64,000 bases of DNA from Poa pratensis. Taxonomy: Eukaryota; Streptophyta; Magnoliopsida; Poales; Poaceae. Position 1 is the stretch's first letter. Every line of letters starts with the position of its first letter. Made by a program: the position numbers and the translations under genes. The notes beneath the pieces are model-generated. The model was not told where the DNA came from. It did not search any database and saw only the letters and a list, made by a program, of their open reading frames with translations. The stretch is taken from the NCBI GenBank assembly GCA_947311845.1, contig CAMZMU010000096.1:11808910-11872909 (forward strand), read 5' to 3'. Positions 11,090 through 21,934 of the stretch are shown here, piece by piece.

Positions 11090-11765
11090 TTGAAGATTAT
11101 GGTGGCGGAAGTTTACCTTATGGGCATCGTCGTCGTCGCTGGCCACGGCGGCGTCGGAGCCATCTTCTTATGGGCAGGTGTGCTCGGGCCCGTACCCGAA
11201 CGGCTTTGCCGTCCGCTGAACCGGCCCGTGGCTGCTGCTCTCCTCGCGCAGTGTCGTCGTGGAAGCTGGCTGCGGTGCCGGACGGTGCTGGTCGTCGACG
11301 CCGACGCGGGGACGCCCGCTCGCGCGCCGTTCGTCTCGCACAGAGCGCCGCCCAGAGCCACTCGACGGAGGTGCGCGCTAGCCAAAGCTGCACGCAGCTC
11401 CGGCGAAGGGGCCTGGACGACGCCGACGACAACTCCTTCCTCCTTGGTCGCGTGGTGCTCGCCGCCGCCGTCGTTCACTCTCAGGTCGCCTTCGTCGCCG
11501 TGCGGGAGACAGAGAGGAGAGGAAGGAAAAGAAAGGGGATTAGGGTTTTCACGGGAGCGGCGGCGATGCGCTGGACTTGTTCCAGACGCGTGCGCTCCCA
11601 GCCGTCGGATCGGGATCCGACCGATCGCGACGCTTCTGCGCTAAATGGGCCAAGGCCCAAGAGGGGACCAGGGGGAGTCTGGCTGGGCTGGGTTTTCGGC
11701 CCAGTTCGGCAGATTGTGTTGAATAAAAAAACATTTGGGGCTGAAATAAATAATGTTCAGGGCTA
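11090..11765 (+). other. GC-rich block inside the LTR element
   Basis: An abrupt GC-rich segment embedded in AT-rich retrotransposon sequence. Long open frames exist on both strands (for instance plus 11170-11766), which is expected of GC-rich DNA, and none shows a domain I recognise. It could be a captured host gene fragment or part of the element's leader. I do not call it a gene. Confidence 0.4.
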
Positions 11766-11969
11766 ATTTTTCCTGCATGTTTAATTATGCTTATTATTAG
11801 TCATGCTTTTATCTGCCATGCTTAGTTATTTACATGTTTTATTATGTCTATTATTAAGTTTGCTTATGATTTATGAATTATGGTGATTTTTATCACTATG
11901 ATTATTATGGAATAATGTTTCCGCTGCGAAATAAATTTTAATGCATCCTCAAATAAAGTGTGGTTTTAT

Positions 11970-13320
11970 GCTTTGTCATTCTGACCAAAGTTGATTGGCG
12001 GGCATTTTGACCATGACATATTTTGTTGGTCTGGTTCGTTTTTGGCCAAAGCTGATGCGAATCAGATTAATGAAAGAAGTATATTATGTGAGGATGTAAT
12101 TAAGTGTGGTTATTTTGACCACAATTTTTTTTTATTGATTCTTACCCATCTCTGGCTAAAGCTGTTTTGGGTTCGATCAGTAAATAAAATTCATAATGTT
12201 ACGCTTGTTAAAGCATCCAATTCTTTGTGCAGCATCTAATGTTTCTCTTATTGCCGAAACAATTAACGGCATAAGGCAATTAAATGATAGCAATTATATT
12301 TTATGGAAGGAGAAGCTAGAGATTACTCTAGTTTTTTGTTGAATATTAATTGTGCTCTCCTTCATGATCCTCCTAAAGCACCTAAAGAAGGTGTTGAAAA
12401 ATTATGTTGCCCTGAAAAGGGATTATGATGATGTGATAAAAAAAATTAAGGAGGAGGATTCAAATTAAGTGGCCTATTGTATGAACTATACTTAAGTTTT
12501 GGGCATTAATATATCTAAAGTTGTTTTTTCATGGTTTTTTTTTTATTAAACCATGGATTGCCATGTTTACGTGCCAATCAATAAGGTTTTTGTCCTTAAG
12601 CTACGCATGTTCAAGAAAATTGTTTCGATCGAATGTCTCTAATTAAATAAAGTGTGGTTTGTGTTTGTCATTCTGGCCAAAGCTGATTGATGAACACATG
12701 ATCACAAAATTTAGTTGTTCTGGTCCACAGACTAGTTCAATAAAAGAAGTGTACAGAGACATGATTCTAAATAAGTGTGGCTGATACTTATCATTCTGGC
12801 CAAAGCTGATTGATGAGTATCTGACCACAAAATTTTGCCGGTCTTGTCCATTTCTGGCCAAAGCTGATGTGGGCTGGATCGGTGAAAGAAGTTTTAAAAG
12901 GCTATAAAGTGTGACATGTATTTGTTATTCTGGCCAAAGCTGATTAATAAATACTTGCTTGCAAAAGTTTGTTGTTCTCGTCCATTTCTGGCCAAAGCTG
13001 ATGTGGATCAGATCAACAAAATAAGTTTATGATCTGGAGAAGATTTCATGCATAAAGCTCATGGACATAATGCAATATGCCACAAATATTTAAGTACCTT
13101 CGGGGAATTAAGGTAAAAGACGTCAATCGTCTTAAAATACGCTTCTGCTATTAAGTGCCTCTGTTTTATTCATGAAGTTTTCAACATTTATGATCATTAA
13201 GTTATCCCTAACTAAGTAATCTCCAATTATGATGGAACCAAAGGAAATTTTGGTTGGAGATTTAATGATTATTTTGGGATAGGTTGTGACACGTGAATTC
13301 ATTCTAACCAAAGTTGATTG
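11970..13320 (+). repeat. Interspersed ~20-bp motif TTCTGGCCAAAGCTGAT in ~120-bp units
   Basis: About nine copies, exact or one to three bases off, near 11976, 12040, 12146, 12671, 12791, 12851, 12930, 12986 and 13296. Between 12650 and 13020 two versions alternate, one ending in GATTGATGA and one in GATGTGG, with GTGTGG and GAAAGAAGT-like flanks, giving composite units of roughly 120-150 bp. Confidence 0.6.
12250..12345 (+). pseudogene. Copia gag remnant
   Basis: One frame reads QLNDSNYILWKEKLEITLVF and then a stop. This resembles the N-terminal Copia gag motif with a conserved N-Y-x-x-W-K and L-E-I. The following 100 bp have further gag-like words (a PPKAPKEG run) in broken frames. It is the only coding trace of the element. 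Confidence 0.5.
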
Positions 13321-16261
13321 GATACATGTGTTATTCCCTAAAGATTAATGTTTACATGAGGAATTATGTTCTAAATGATCATTATAAAATATTTGTGATC
13401 ATGAATTTTATCCCTATTGCTAATCTTTTTCAATTCAGCCATAATGTTTTCGGCTGATTTAATGCTTCTTATGAGAAATGAGTTAAGCTTATGTACATAT
13501 TATTGTTTCATGAGGTCATAAGTAATGAAGAATATGCAAAAAAAAAAATAATGAGCTCTCATTAAAGAAATTTTGATTATTAAAGTATTGATGATAATCC
13601 AATGGATTTCTTGTCTATTAACGTTTATTGGGAGCAAAACCCAGTAAGAATCTGGGGGAGTGTGCCAGTAAGGATCTAGGAAAATAATTTCCTAGTTCTT
13701 TCATAATAAAGTTTTCTGGCATTTAACGGAGAAGTAATTTGAAGAAGCTTCTCAAAATCCTATAAGATTATGTTGATCATGAAAAATTCTCATGATTTAA
13801 TTATGGAGCTTTTGAGTTCGCCTTATTATATCATCTACAATAAAGCACAAAAGTGGACTATGATTAAGCTCAAAGGATTTTATATCCATAAGAAAGTGTG
13901 TAAACATTTTGAATAAAGATGCTATATGCATAATATTATTATGGCCTCATAAATAAAGAAGTTTTAAAGAGAAGTTTTAAAGATGGACGGGAGGCTAATG
14001 TTTAAAGCTACTGGAAGATTTCCATTAGCCTAAATTAAGTTCTTCATCCTCCATTCCAATAATGTGATTCGTGCTACAAATTTTATTGACTTCTCTACTA
14101 AAGGTGGAATATTTTTATTATGGAAGTTCGTCGAAATGTTAAGCTATGGCTCAGTCCACATTTCGAGGGGGAGCATTGAACTTCTCCAAGATTTTCAACT
14201 TAGGAAGAAATATTTTATCAGGTATGTTTTAGATTCCACCAATAAGGTATTTAAGTTTGATATTAAGTTGTTTTTATTAAGCAAGCCTAAGTTTGAGCTA
14301 AGTACCATTTTAGTCAGATTTATTAAAGACTCCATCTCCTAAGGGCATCATTATCAATAAGAATTATTAGATTGCCTTTTCAATGCTAAATGGTTGTGCC
14401 ATGTTTTTTAAGTAAGATACAAGTTTTTTGGTTCTGCTCTCTACAATAGATCTCCTAAATCACTTAAGGAGGATAATAAAATTATGATACTCTGAAATGA
14501 AGTATGATGTTGAAATTTAAGAGAGAGCAGTCAAATATTGCATGGCAATTAAGAACTCCATCATGGATACCATGAGTAGAGCCATCTACTAACTCCCAGA
14601 TTGTCAAGGTGATTATGTACCATTTTTTCCCAATTGGTCTCTCTAAAGTTTAAGCAATGGGTCTTGACGAAAGACTTGTTGATATAACGATATGACTGGG
14701 AGTTTGTGAGAAAAGTGGCACATGATCACTGAATTTATAATTTTGGAGATGGAAATCATCCTTTATGAAATAAAGAATTAATGATGATGATCAATTGTCC
14801 TTGAGACAATAAGCATCTGACGGTGGTACGAAGCTCAAGTAGAAATAAGTTCAATAAGATTTTTTTTTGATAAATTAATCTTATGTTAATTTGAGGAATA
14901 GGGATATTGCATAAGATCCGAGGTTTTCTCTCGGAACTGATAAGTTCATCTTAGTGATACACTTATGTTGTTAAAACTCACTGAGATAGGTCCATTAAAG
15001 GGAGTATTAAGTTCACCCTAAAGTTTATGTTTACTCCCTCAAGGGCAATAAGTTTTTCCTTACGTTGTTGCTAATGCTTAAGTTATTATGTGCCCTAAAG
15101 ATTTTGTATCCGGGATATCTTGGCAGACATAAGTCCGGGTTTGGACCTCCCGAAAAATACTTAAGAAAAGCTTTGCCTAGTTGAAACAAGCACTAAATTA
15201 ATTGTGTGATAATATATCACATTAAGGGATTACATGCTCACATTCAAGAAACAATAATGACCACCAAGCTGTGAATCTTTAAAGTATTTTGCAAGGAGTG
15301 AGAATCCTTTTAAGTTCTATCCACAAAAGTTTCACTCTTGCAGGGGGAGCCATGTTGTGGAATGGCTTCACCCAAATTCTTAAGGGCATCATTAAGATGC
15401 AAATTAAATTGTGGCATGTTTCGATCCCTATGTTTTAAGATATGGATTTGTGTCCCTGATCCATAACAATTTAAGATTAAGTGATTATCTTAAGAAATTT
15501 ATCCCGGGACATATTATGTAAGTGCAGTCAATTCAAGTAGCATGTCAAGAGGTTCCTGCCAGACCTAAGACATTGTGAAAGAATGATTCCAGAGTCAAAA
15601 CATTCAAGGCCTTGATGAATTAAGTATTTGATGTTCAGCAAATAAGTAAGCATAAGGCGTAAGTGTTGAACACTTTATGTAAGTTTAAGTAATGGGTGCT
15701 TGGTATATATATATAAGCATTACATAAGATATTAAGTTCTAAGCACCATATTTAAACAGGCTTGCCTTCTAACGTTGCCGGCATTAAGTTTATGTGGCAG
15801 CCTATTATTAAGGGACTAATTAAGACTCTGAATACATATTTTGTTCTCGTTTCAAGTGCGCGCATAATTATGTGTATACATATTCATAAGAGAACAAATT
15901 GCACTCTTTGGGACCATTATAGCACCATCTCCCCAAAAGGCTCATTTTGAGATTGAATGGGAACCATAGTCACTTGGTTCAGCAGTACTTAATTGACTGT
16001 TGTAATCTATTGTCTTGGTGTACAATTTTATCAAAAGATGAGTCTGTAATGTTTATGATGTTTATGTAAAGAGAATTATGAAATCAAGCTAATGAATAAT
16101 GTGAATAAAGTTTATGGAGCTCCTAAGTTAAAGAAGTCCCAATTTTAGATGAGGTGGTATATTGTAGTAACTGGGTTTCTGTGGTACTAAATAACTGACC
16201 GCAATAATCTTTTATCTCATATGCCATTTCATTGAGAAGTGGGCTTATAAAGTTTAGCGAT

Positions 16262-16273
16262 CAAGGGGGAGAA
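16262..16273 (+). promoter_or_regulatory. Polypurine tract of the LTR element
   Basis: CAAGGGGGAGAA immediately before the 3' LTR start at 16274; the position and composition expected of a plus-strand primer. Confidence 0.75.
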
Positions 16274-16692
16274 TGTTGGATATTTTGATCTACAGTCTAA
16301 ACTGTAGACACAGTAAAACTGCTACAGTAGGTCGGCACTACAGTAAAATGCTACAGTAAGCGGTGCTACAGTAGCTCTAATGTGTTGTCTTGATCGGAGA
16401 CATCAAATTTTGATCCAACGGTGCTGGTTCCTCTGGTGTGCAGTGCTATAAAGATAAGGGGCTCTTTTTATGGAAGGAAGCAGACGGCTCTCACTTCTCT
16501 TCACACCCTTAGCCTCTAGCTTACCGATCAAGCTTGCACTGAAACACCGGGAAGAACCAAGCACAATCAACTCAATCCCTAGTTGATCTGAGCATCCACA
16601 AAAGACATGGATGCACCACAAGATCAAGGTACTGCTATTGTTCTCCTCTTGTGGCTCAAACTTGTGCTAGATGATTCTGGAAATACACAACA
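16274..16692 (+). repeat. 3' LTR (419 bp)
   Basis: Same ends as the 5' LTR, three substitutions apart. It is followed at once by the TSD copy ATATC (16693-16697), then the ten-base start of hydrolase exon 2 and its CTTTACAG acceptor on the minus strand. Confidence 0.9.
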
Positions 16693-17061
16693 ATATCCAG
16701 TCCTGTAAAGAAAGAAAAACAGAAAGATACATCACGTGTCAGAATGGTAAAAACCTCTAGGGATGTCGCCGTGGAAGTGTCTACGGAGGAACTTCATGAG
16801 TCGCGAGCGCAGCGCCGTTGAATGAGCTGCAGAGGGCAGGAGAGGGGGTGCGTACTTGAGTGTGGAGAGGAGGCGCTTCTCGGCGGTGGCGATGCGGTCG
16901 GCGGAGGTGGGCATCCAGCGCAGCGCGGACCACCTCGACCCTGCAGATGGCCGCCGTGGGGCCACCTCGACGGCGGTGTCGACGGCGGCGGTGGATGCCT
17001 GCCTCGTCTCGACGACGGCCGCTGCCATCCTCCTCGTCGCTGCGGCGGTAGCGCGGCGCAT

Positions 17062-17260
17062 ACGCGGCCCCGTTCAGCTAGCCGTGGCTTCCGTCGGAGG
17101 CAGAAATGCAGAATGGAGCTCAATGTCTATCTGCTTGACTCTGTTTCGGCCGGGCTGGTTGTGTGTGAGTTCTGGCTTCATTTATATGGCGTGCGTTTGC
17201 CCGTCGACGGTATGGAGCGCAAGGCAGGTGATCGGAGGAGTCGTGCGTACAGGAACCGCG
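17062..17260 (-). promoter_or_regulatory. Proximal promoter of hydrolase copy 2
   Basis: On the minus strand a CATATAAATG box lies at about 17178-17187, some 120 bp before the ATG at 17061. The flanks resemble the upstream region of copy 1, so the duplication included the promoter. Confidence 0.45.
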
Positions 17261-18150
17261 AACGTTGACCTCGAGACATTTCAAAGCCTGGTTCCTTGCT
17301 CCACACATCTGCCTACGTGTGTGCATCCACCGCCAAGTTTTTATCCCTCGTGCGATCATTAATTGGTTCTGGTCGTCTCCTCTCTCGTGTTCCGCGTACT
17401 CGCTCCGCCATCTGATTTAGGTTTGATTTTTCTTTTTGGAACAAGAGGGGCCGGCAAAGCCTCCTGCTGAAAACATCAGGTTCCTACCACATCATTTTGG
17501 AAGTTCACAGGTCCATTGGATGCTGTCAAAGCAGTCATTCCAAGTACATACAGCTTTTCTGTCTCTCAAACTAGAGGACGAGGCCATAGAACGAGAACCA
17601 GAACTACGAAGACCACGTCAGGTTTGATATTTCTTGCACAGAAAAGATATATTTAGTCGCACCGTACTTGTTGATATGTAGAAACTGTTTTAAAACTAGT
17701 TGATACTTTATGTTTCGAGAATTATCTATTTACTAGTTGCACCCGAGCTTGATATAATTCTACTTTAGAGAACTCAAGGAATATAGTTATTTGTTATGCT
17801 CATAAACACGACTGTACGACCCTCTATAAAACTTGTATGTATTTATTGATACTGTGGGAAAAACTACACACAAAAACGTAATGGTATAATGTTGGTTCGC
17901 TTGGAATTATAGCGAAGATTTTAAACTAAATAATAAATAATTTTGCAGTAGGATGTAGTCCAAATTAGTTTAGCACAAACGAATACATATTATAATAATA
18001 TGCCAAATATGTGCGTTGATTAATAATTATGAGTGTTTTTAGATGACCTATTCTATTCACTTATACCGTGAATATGAATTATCAAGATAGAACATTGAAA
18101 GACATATAATGACAATATGAGTTATGGTAACGTAAAAAAGTTCACTACAA
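17261..18150. other. No gene recognised
   Basis: Mixed sequence upstream of copy 2. A short GAACAAGAGGGGCCGGCAAAG stretch near 17440 resembles the tail of degenerate plant LINEs, but I could not delimit an element. Confidence 0.3.
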
Positions 18151-18159
18151 ATATGTAAG

Positions 18160-18340
18160 AATGTTTGTCCCAGATCAACCGCCGCCTGGGCCGCCACGTC
18201 CCTGCTCGCCCCCGCCATCCTCCGCCCGACTCCGGCCCCGTCCCCGCCCCCATTCCAGTCCACCTCGTCGCCGCCCGACTCCGTCCCTGACCCGTCGCCT
18301 CCTCGCCGCTCGACTCCGTCCCCGCCCGATGATGCTTGCT
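18160..18340. other. C-rich low-complexity tract
   Basis: Imperfect repeats of a CGCCCGACTCCGTCCC-like word. It lies about 270 bp before the Myb/SANT-like remnant. No ORF that I trust. Confidence 0.4.
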
Positions 18341-18605
18341 ATGGTAGTGTTGTAAAATGTGAGGTCGAATTCGTGATGTTGCTTGTTGTAACATTGATCC
18401 ATATACTATTGCTGTTGTTGTTAGATAATGTTGAGACGATGTTGCTTGTTTGGCTGATATATCCAGTAGTTATGTGATGATGTTGCTTGCTTCTACATGA
18501 TGTTCTTGAATTGTTTTTGCTTGGTAGTTATGTAAAAATTATGGTTGTGGTACTGCCGTAGTAGTTATGTAGTTTTTTTTTGTTACAACTTGATATTACT
18601 TTACA

Positions 18606-18880
18606 ATGTCGAAGGCTATTTGGGATGGATATCGCACTAGAGTTTTTTGCGAGATTTGTATGGAAGAAGTGAACGACAACAATAGGGACGGGGGTTGTTT
18701 GAGTAAAAAGGGTTAGCAGAATCTTGAGAGGAAATTTTTCGAGAAAATAGGAGAGAAATTGGTGACGAAACAATTCAAGGACAAATGGGATCAATTAAAA
18801 AAGGATTACACAGGGTGGAAGGAATTGTAAAAACCAGGCTAGGCTGGGATCCCGAAACAATGACACTTAGAAAAGTCGTC
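18606..18880 (+). pseudogene. Myb/SANT-like DNA-binding domain remnant
   Basis: Frame from ATG 18606 reads KAIWDGYRTRVFCEICMEEV, then N-N-R, a stop where the family has Trp (G-x-x-x-K-G-stop-Q-N-L), then E-R-K-F-F-E-K and KQFKDKWDQLKKDYTGWKEL, followed by more stops and L-G-W-D-P. The spacing of W...F..IC.EE, W.NL..KF and K.KWD.LKK..  W..L is that of the plant Myb/SANT-like family (Pfam Myb_DNA-bind_3), seen in L10-interacting MYB proteins and as companion ORFs of some DNA transposons. Several in-frame stops make it non-coding now. No transposon ends found around it. Confidence 0.6.
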
Positions 18881-19029
18881 AAACACATAGCTAGACAACC
18901 AGCCAAGTCACCAAATAGTGACACTCAGAAAAACAGGTTTTCCTGCACAGCAGTTTTCTCTGCACCGCAGTACAGACAAAAAACATTTAAATGTTATGTT
19001 TTTCGTTTTTTCTTTTTCTTTAATTTTCG

Positions 19030-19345
19030 TTTCTTTTCTGTTTTTCTTAAGAAATGTTCTAATTCAGAAAACATTTAAATTTAAAAAATTCAAATTCAAA
19101 AAATGTTCAGATTGAATAATTTTCAGATTCCAAAATTGTTCAAATTTAAAATTTGTTCAAATTTGAAAAGCGTTCAAATTTTAAAAAATGTCTAGATTTA
19201 AAATTTATGATTTTGAACAATCTTCAAATTGAAAAATGTTCAGATTTAATTTTTTTAAATTCAAAAGCATTCAAATTTGAGAAACGTATAGATGTGAAAT
19301 TTATTCAGATTTCAAAATTTTCAGATATAAAAACAGATTTCAAAA
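19030..19345. repeat. AT-rich degenerate TTCAAATT/AAAAATGTTCA repeats
   Basis: Irregular repeats of TTCAAATTTAAAAAATGTTC-like units on a ~25-30-bp step. Low complexity; the short ORFs predicted here are not credible. Confidence 0.5.
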
Positions 19346-20130
19346 ACGCAAAAAAGAAAAAAGTACTGCTTGTTTTATTGGGCTGCTCCAGACCGGGCCA
19401 TTAAGCCACTACGATCAGGCTCAATAGTCTTTTAATGGGTTTTAAACTGAGCTAAGAAGGCCTCCGTTACAGTTTTTTATACTATCACAATGCAAAAAAT
19501 GTCAAACGCGAAGAAGGGAAAAACCGATTCGCTACTGCCTCGCCGCCGTTGTCCGACCCTGCGCTCGCTTCTCCGTCGGCTCCGCCGCCGCCGCTGCCGC
19601 CTCTCGTGGTACGCCGTCCTCTTGATCTCATTTTTTGTCTCAAGCTTTCCTGCGTTCGTAGCACGTAGCACACGCCCGGCCTCCGCCTGATTTGGACAAA
19701 AATCGGAGAGGGAGGTTCTAGGTCTCTGCGGGGATTGGGAATCGGATTGGGTTATTTGTATACCGATTAGCGAGCGCCTAGAGTTGGCTTTAGGGCGTCC
19801 GTTTCTAGGAGGGTAGTCGCAATCCTGTTATTTGTACTCCGATTTGAGACAGCACGGCTCTGTTCCTCGCGTGCAAGAAATGAGTTTGCATTATGCTGGT
19901 AGATTTTAATATCGGAAGTTTGGGATCTTAAGCCGACGGGTGTGTGTAGTAGTCAGTAGAATAGAGGAGCACGCAAAGGACATCTCTACTAGAGCACCAC
20001 TAGTTCTGTTTTTCTTGGTTCAGGTTCAGTTACTAAGCATGAGCATAACGAGAATGTATTTTGGTGTGAAGCGCTGCAAGAATCAAGATATATATGCTTC
20101 TTTTTCTCTAGCACTATCTATACTCTAAAC

Positions 20131-20317
20131 CAGGGGCGGAGCCAGGATGAAAGGATGAAGGGGGCCAAACATGACAAAATTCAATTAGGGGGGGGCCAAC
20201 ATGCCTAATTTTGTCCAAATTACATGTCTAAACCAGACTTAATTACATGTTTCTTCAGCTTATACAACGCCATAGGGGGGCCAGGGCCCATGCTGGGCCC
20301 CCCTAGCTCCGCCACTG
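20131..20317. mobile_element. hAT-type MITE with 8-bp TSD
   Basis: Begins CAGGGGCGGAGCCAGG and ends CCCCTAGCTCCGCCACTG; arms are complementary. Direct repeats CTCTAAAC at 20123-20130 and 20318-20325 are the 8-bp duplication expected of hAT elements. Confidence 0.85.
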
Positions 20318-20788
20318 CTCTAAACCCTTATCCGGGAGAAGTCACTCTTCTGAGGGCTATATACGAGCAAAGACACATCCTAACCCTGCGAAATGCCCTG
20401 CAGGGAACGTATCCTGACAAAACAACTCACTCAGAACACGCTTAACCGCCAACTGATAAGTACTTACCACATTGTTGTCTCAATGTTTTACCGTGTCTTA
20501 AAATTAGTGCTTAGTATGATATGTACCCCGGTTTGTAGGATATTTCTTTTAGGGTACATATAAAGATCTTTAAATGAAAAGATTGTATAATTTTTGTGGT
20601 AGTCTTAATATGTTTACATCGACGTATGTGTTATATTCATGCCGGTTTCCTCTTTATGGCCCATGCTGAATGTATGCGCTTAAGCTAGCAGCTTTATGGG
20701 CAGAAATGAGGTGCATAGGTTGATTCTTGAGTTTCTGGATCTTGCAGTATGTGCTTCGTACTAAGTTTTATTGTGGTTATTAACTACT

Positions 20789-20950
20789 ACTCCCTCCGTT
20801 CCAAACAAAATAAATCAACATCTACAATATGGAAGAAATACACTGTGAAATATATTTTATGGTGGATCTATGGATTATATGACTTCTACAAAGCGCATAA
20901 ACACTAATATTCTTGTAGTCTTATAGACAGAAAAACATCAGCTAATGATA
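20789..20950. mobile_element. Truncated Stowaway-like MITE
   Basis: CTCCCTCCGTTCCAAACAAA preceded by TA marks one end. The expected GGAGGGAG end is missing, so the right border is approximate. Confidence 0.5.
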
Positions 20951-21170
20951 CCTTCTAAAGTAGATTGTTGGTGTTTAGGACTTGGCTCCCAGCTGATGTG
21001 TTTCTTGGCTGTTACAGTATCTGCATCATACTTGTTATAATTCATAGCACTCCCTGCAATGAACTACACAAATTGCAAATGAAATCCAGAAACTAGAGTA
21101 GAAGTGATTTCAAATTTCTAATTCGTAGATTTTCACAGGAAACACTGGTAGAACTGAAGAATAGACAACA

Positions 21171-21669
21171 ATGGCTTCTACTGGCGTGAAAGATTTCTAC
21201 CGGCAGAAGAAGAGAGGAGGTGCCACCAAAACCTCATCATCTTCTAAGAAGAAAACACAGCAGTACACTGGAGGGGCTTCTGTTGGGGCCGGAAATCCTT
21301 CTCAGACATCAGCACTGATTTCTCACGGATCCTTAGACCTCAAAGGTAATTGCTGAGGAGATTGTTATGCTTACAGTTGAGAGTCTCATGTCGCACTTCT
21401 ATTTTGCAACCATAATTCTTTTATGTAACGGCGATGTTGCTGCAGATGACTTCAGTGAGCAAGAGGAGCAGCTGCGGCAGTTTGACCTGGACATGAAGTT
21501 CGGCCCATGCATCGGTGTTAACCGGCTTCAGCGCTGGGAGCGTGCTTCTGCCATGGGCCTCCAGCCACCGCCTCATCTTCGGGATCTCTTGACGCACGCC
21601 GCATCATCCGTTAAGAATCGCAATAATGGCAGCCCCTCCCCTGAGTGCCTCTGGGAGGGTAAAATCTAG
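21171..21669 (+). CDS. POLD4: DNA polymerase delta subunit 4 (p12-like)
   Basis: Small accessory subunit of the replicative DNA polymerase delta, acting in the nucleus to steady the holoenzyme and its contact with PCNA. Two coding exons, 21171-21345 and 21446-21669, joined by a GTAATT...TGCAG intron of 100 bp, give 132 residues, the usual size. The N-terminus (TGVKDFYRQKKRG) has the basic VxxFY form of a PCNA-interacting peptide. The middle is Ser/Lys-rich linker. The C-terminal half carries the conserved pol delta p12 block: QLRQFDLDMKFGPCIGVNRL, QRWERASAMGLQPP and a short tail. Intron phase 1 forms the first Asp of D-D-F-S-E. The start is the first ATG after a TTTTCACAG acceptor. No lesion seen, so probably functional. 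No neighbour is functionally linked. Confidence 0.9.
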
Positions 21670-21918
21670 AACCAAAATTGTTCTACAGCAGGTGATCCGT
21701 AGCAACCTATCCATCGTTGCCATCATCTGCCCGGGTCCTTTTAGCCCTTTGTACTGCTTCGTAGCTGGGACCTGCTGGTAGCTTATTCGAGACTCTTTTA
21801 CTACAAGAACTCTTTCTGTTGTACCGAACCTTTCCTTGTTTTTCTTCTCAGATGTTGCTGCTTCACTTGCCGGCGCATCTTCAGTTTGTGCCGTGCAAGT
21901 TGTTCATGTTATTTCCGT

Positions 21919-21934
21919 ATGCTAAGAGGATTTT
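21919..21934. repeat. Target-site duplication of retroposed insert (left)
   Basis: TATGCTAAGAGGATTT, repeated exactly at 23100-23115. Confidence 0.85.

Larger units (their letters stand above)
10181..16692 (+). mobile_element. Non-autonomous LTR retrotransposon, Copia-derived, inserted in hydrolase exon 2
   Basis: 6512 bp with two 419-bp LTRs (10181-10599 and 16274-16692) starting TGTTGGATAT and ending ACACAACA. By eye they differ at three positions (A/C, T/A, G/A), so the insertion is young. A primer site complementary to initiator tRNA-Met follows the left LTR and a purine-rich tract precedes the right one. The interior is AT-rich and has no intact gag or pol; only a short Copia gag-like remnant is visible. 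It holds a GC-rich block at 11090-11765 and a family of repeats around CCAAAGCTGAT. It must have been mobilised in trans by an autonomous relative. Confidence 0.9.
7043..17061 (-). pseudogene. CGI-58/ABHD5-like alpha/beta hydrolase, copy 2, disrupted
   Basis: Exons on the minus strand with GT..AG borders and matching phases: 17061-16856; 16702-16693 continuing at 10175-9958; 9843-9797; 9492-9374; 9291-9144; 7932-7831; 7740-7641; 7352-7229; 7182-7043. They give the family order: KTGY/VQEQVNIG, VMIHGFGASHGLFFRNFDAL, WGGSSRPDF, nucleophile elbow GHSLGG, WESNFTPQ, YHTIAAKASGELC, WKVPTTFIYG, VPCEIIRVP, FYACRDFL. Lesions: an LTR retrotransposon in exon 2 between 10180 and 16693; a frameshift in exon 5 that brings in a stop after D-P-T-P-R-V; an apparent in-frame W-G-P loss in exon 6; a weakened exon 8 donor; and a last exon with a frameshift in which the HX4D segment reads D-Y-R-F-I-N. 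The exon borders are my own reading. Family known; non-function inferred from the lesions. Confidence 0.85.
19480..21170 (+). other. Promoter, leader and probable 5'UTR intron of the POLD4 gene
   Basis: A GC-rich leader-like stretch (19500-19700) precedes AT-rich sequence with intron character, ending in TTTTCACAG at 21130-21138. Thirty-two bases of leader then lead to the ATG at 21171. The leader donor could be near 19610 (GTACGC) or 19720 (GTCTCT); I cannot decide. The stretch contains a hAT MITE and a truncated Stowaway. Confidence 0.45.

Noticed and set aside
11113..11766. ORFs of 104-198 residues on both strands in the GC-rich block
   Set aside because: Many frames open at once in GC-rich DNA, no domain or splice pattern; described only as a block.
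17725..17760. CTAGT on the minus strand near GCTCGGGTGCAA, as another Helitron 3' end
   Set aside because: No real hairpin before CTAG and no matching 5' end.
19030..19404. Short ORFs rich in Phe/Lys/Asn
   Set aside because: Products of AT-rich degenerate repeats without start context or homology.
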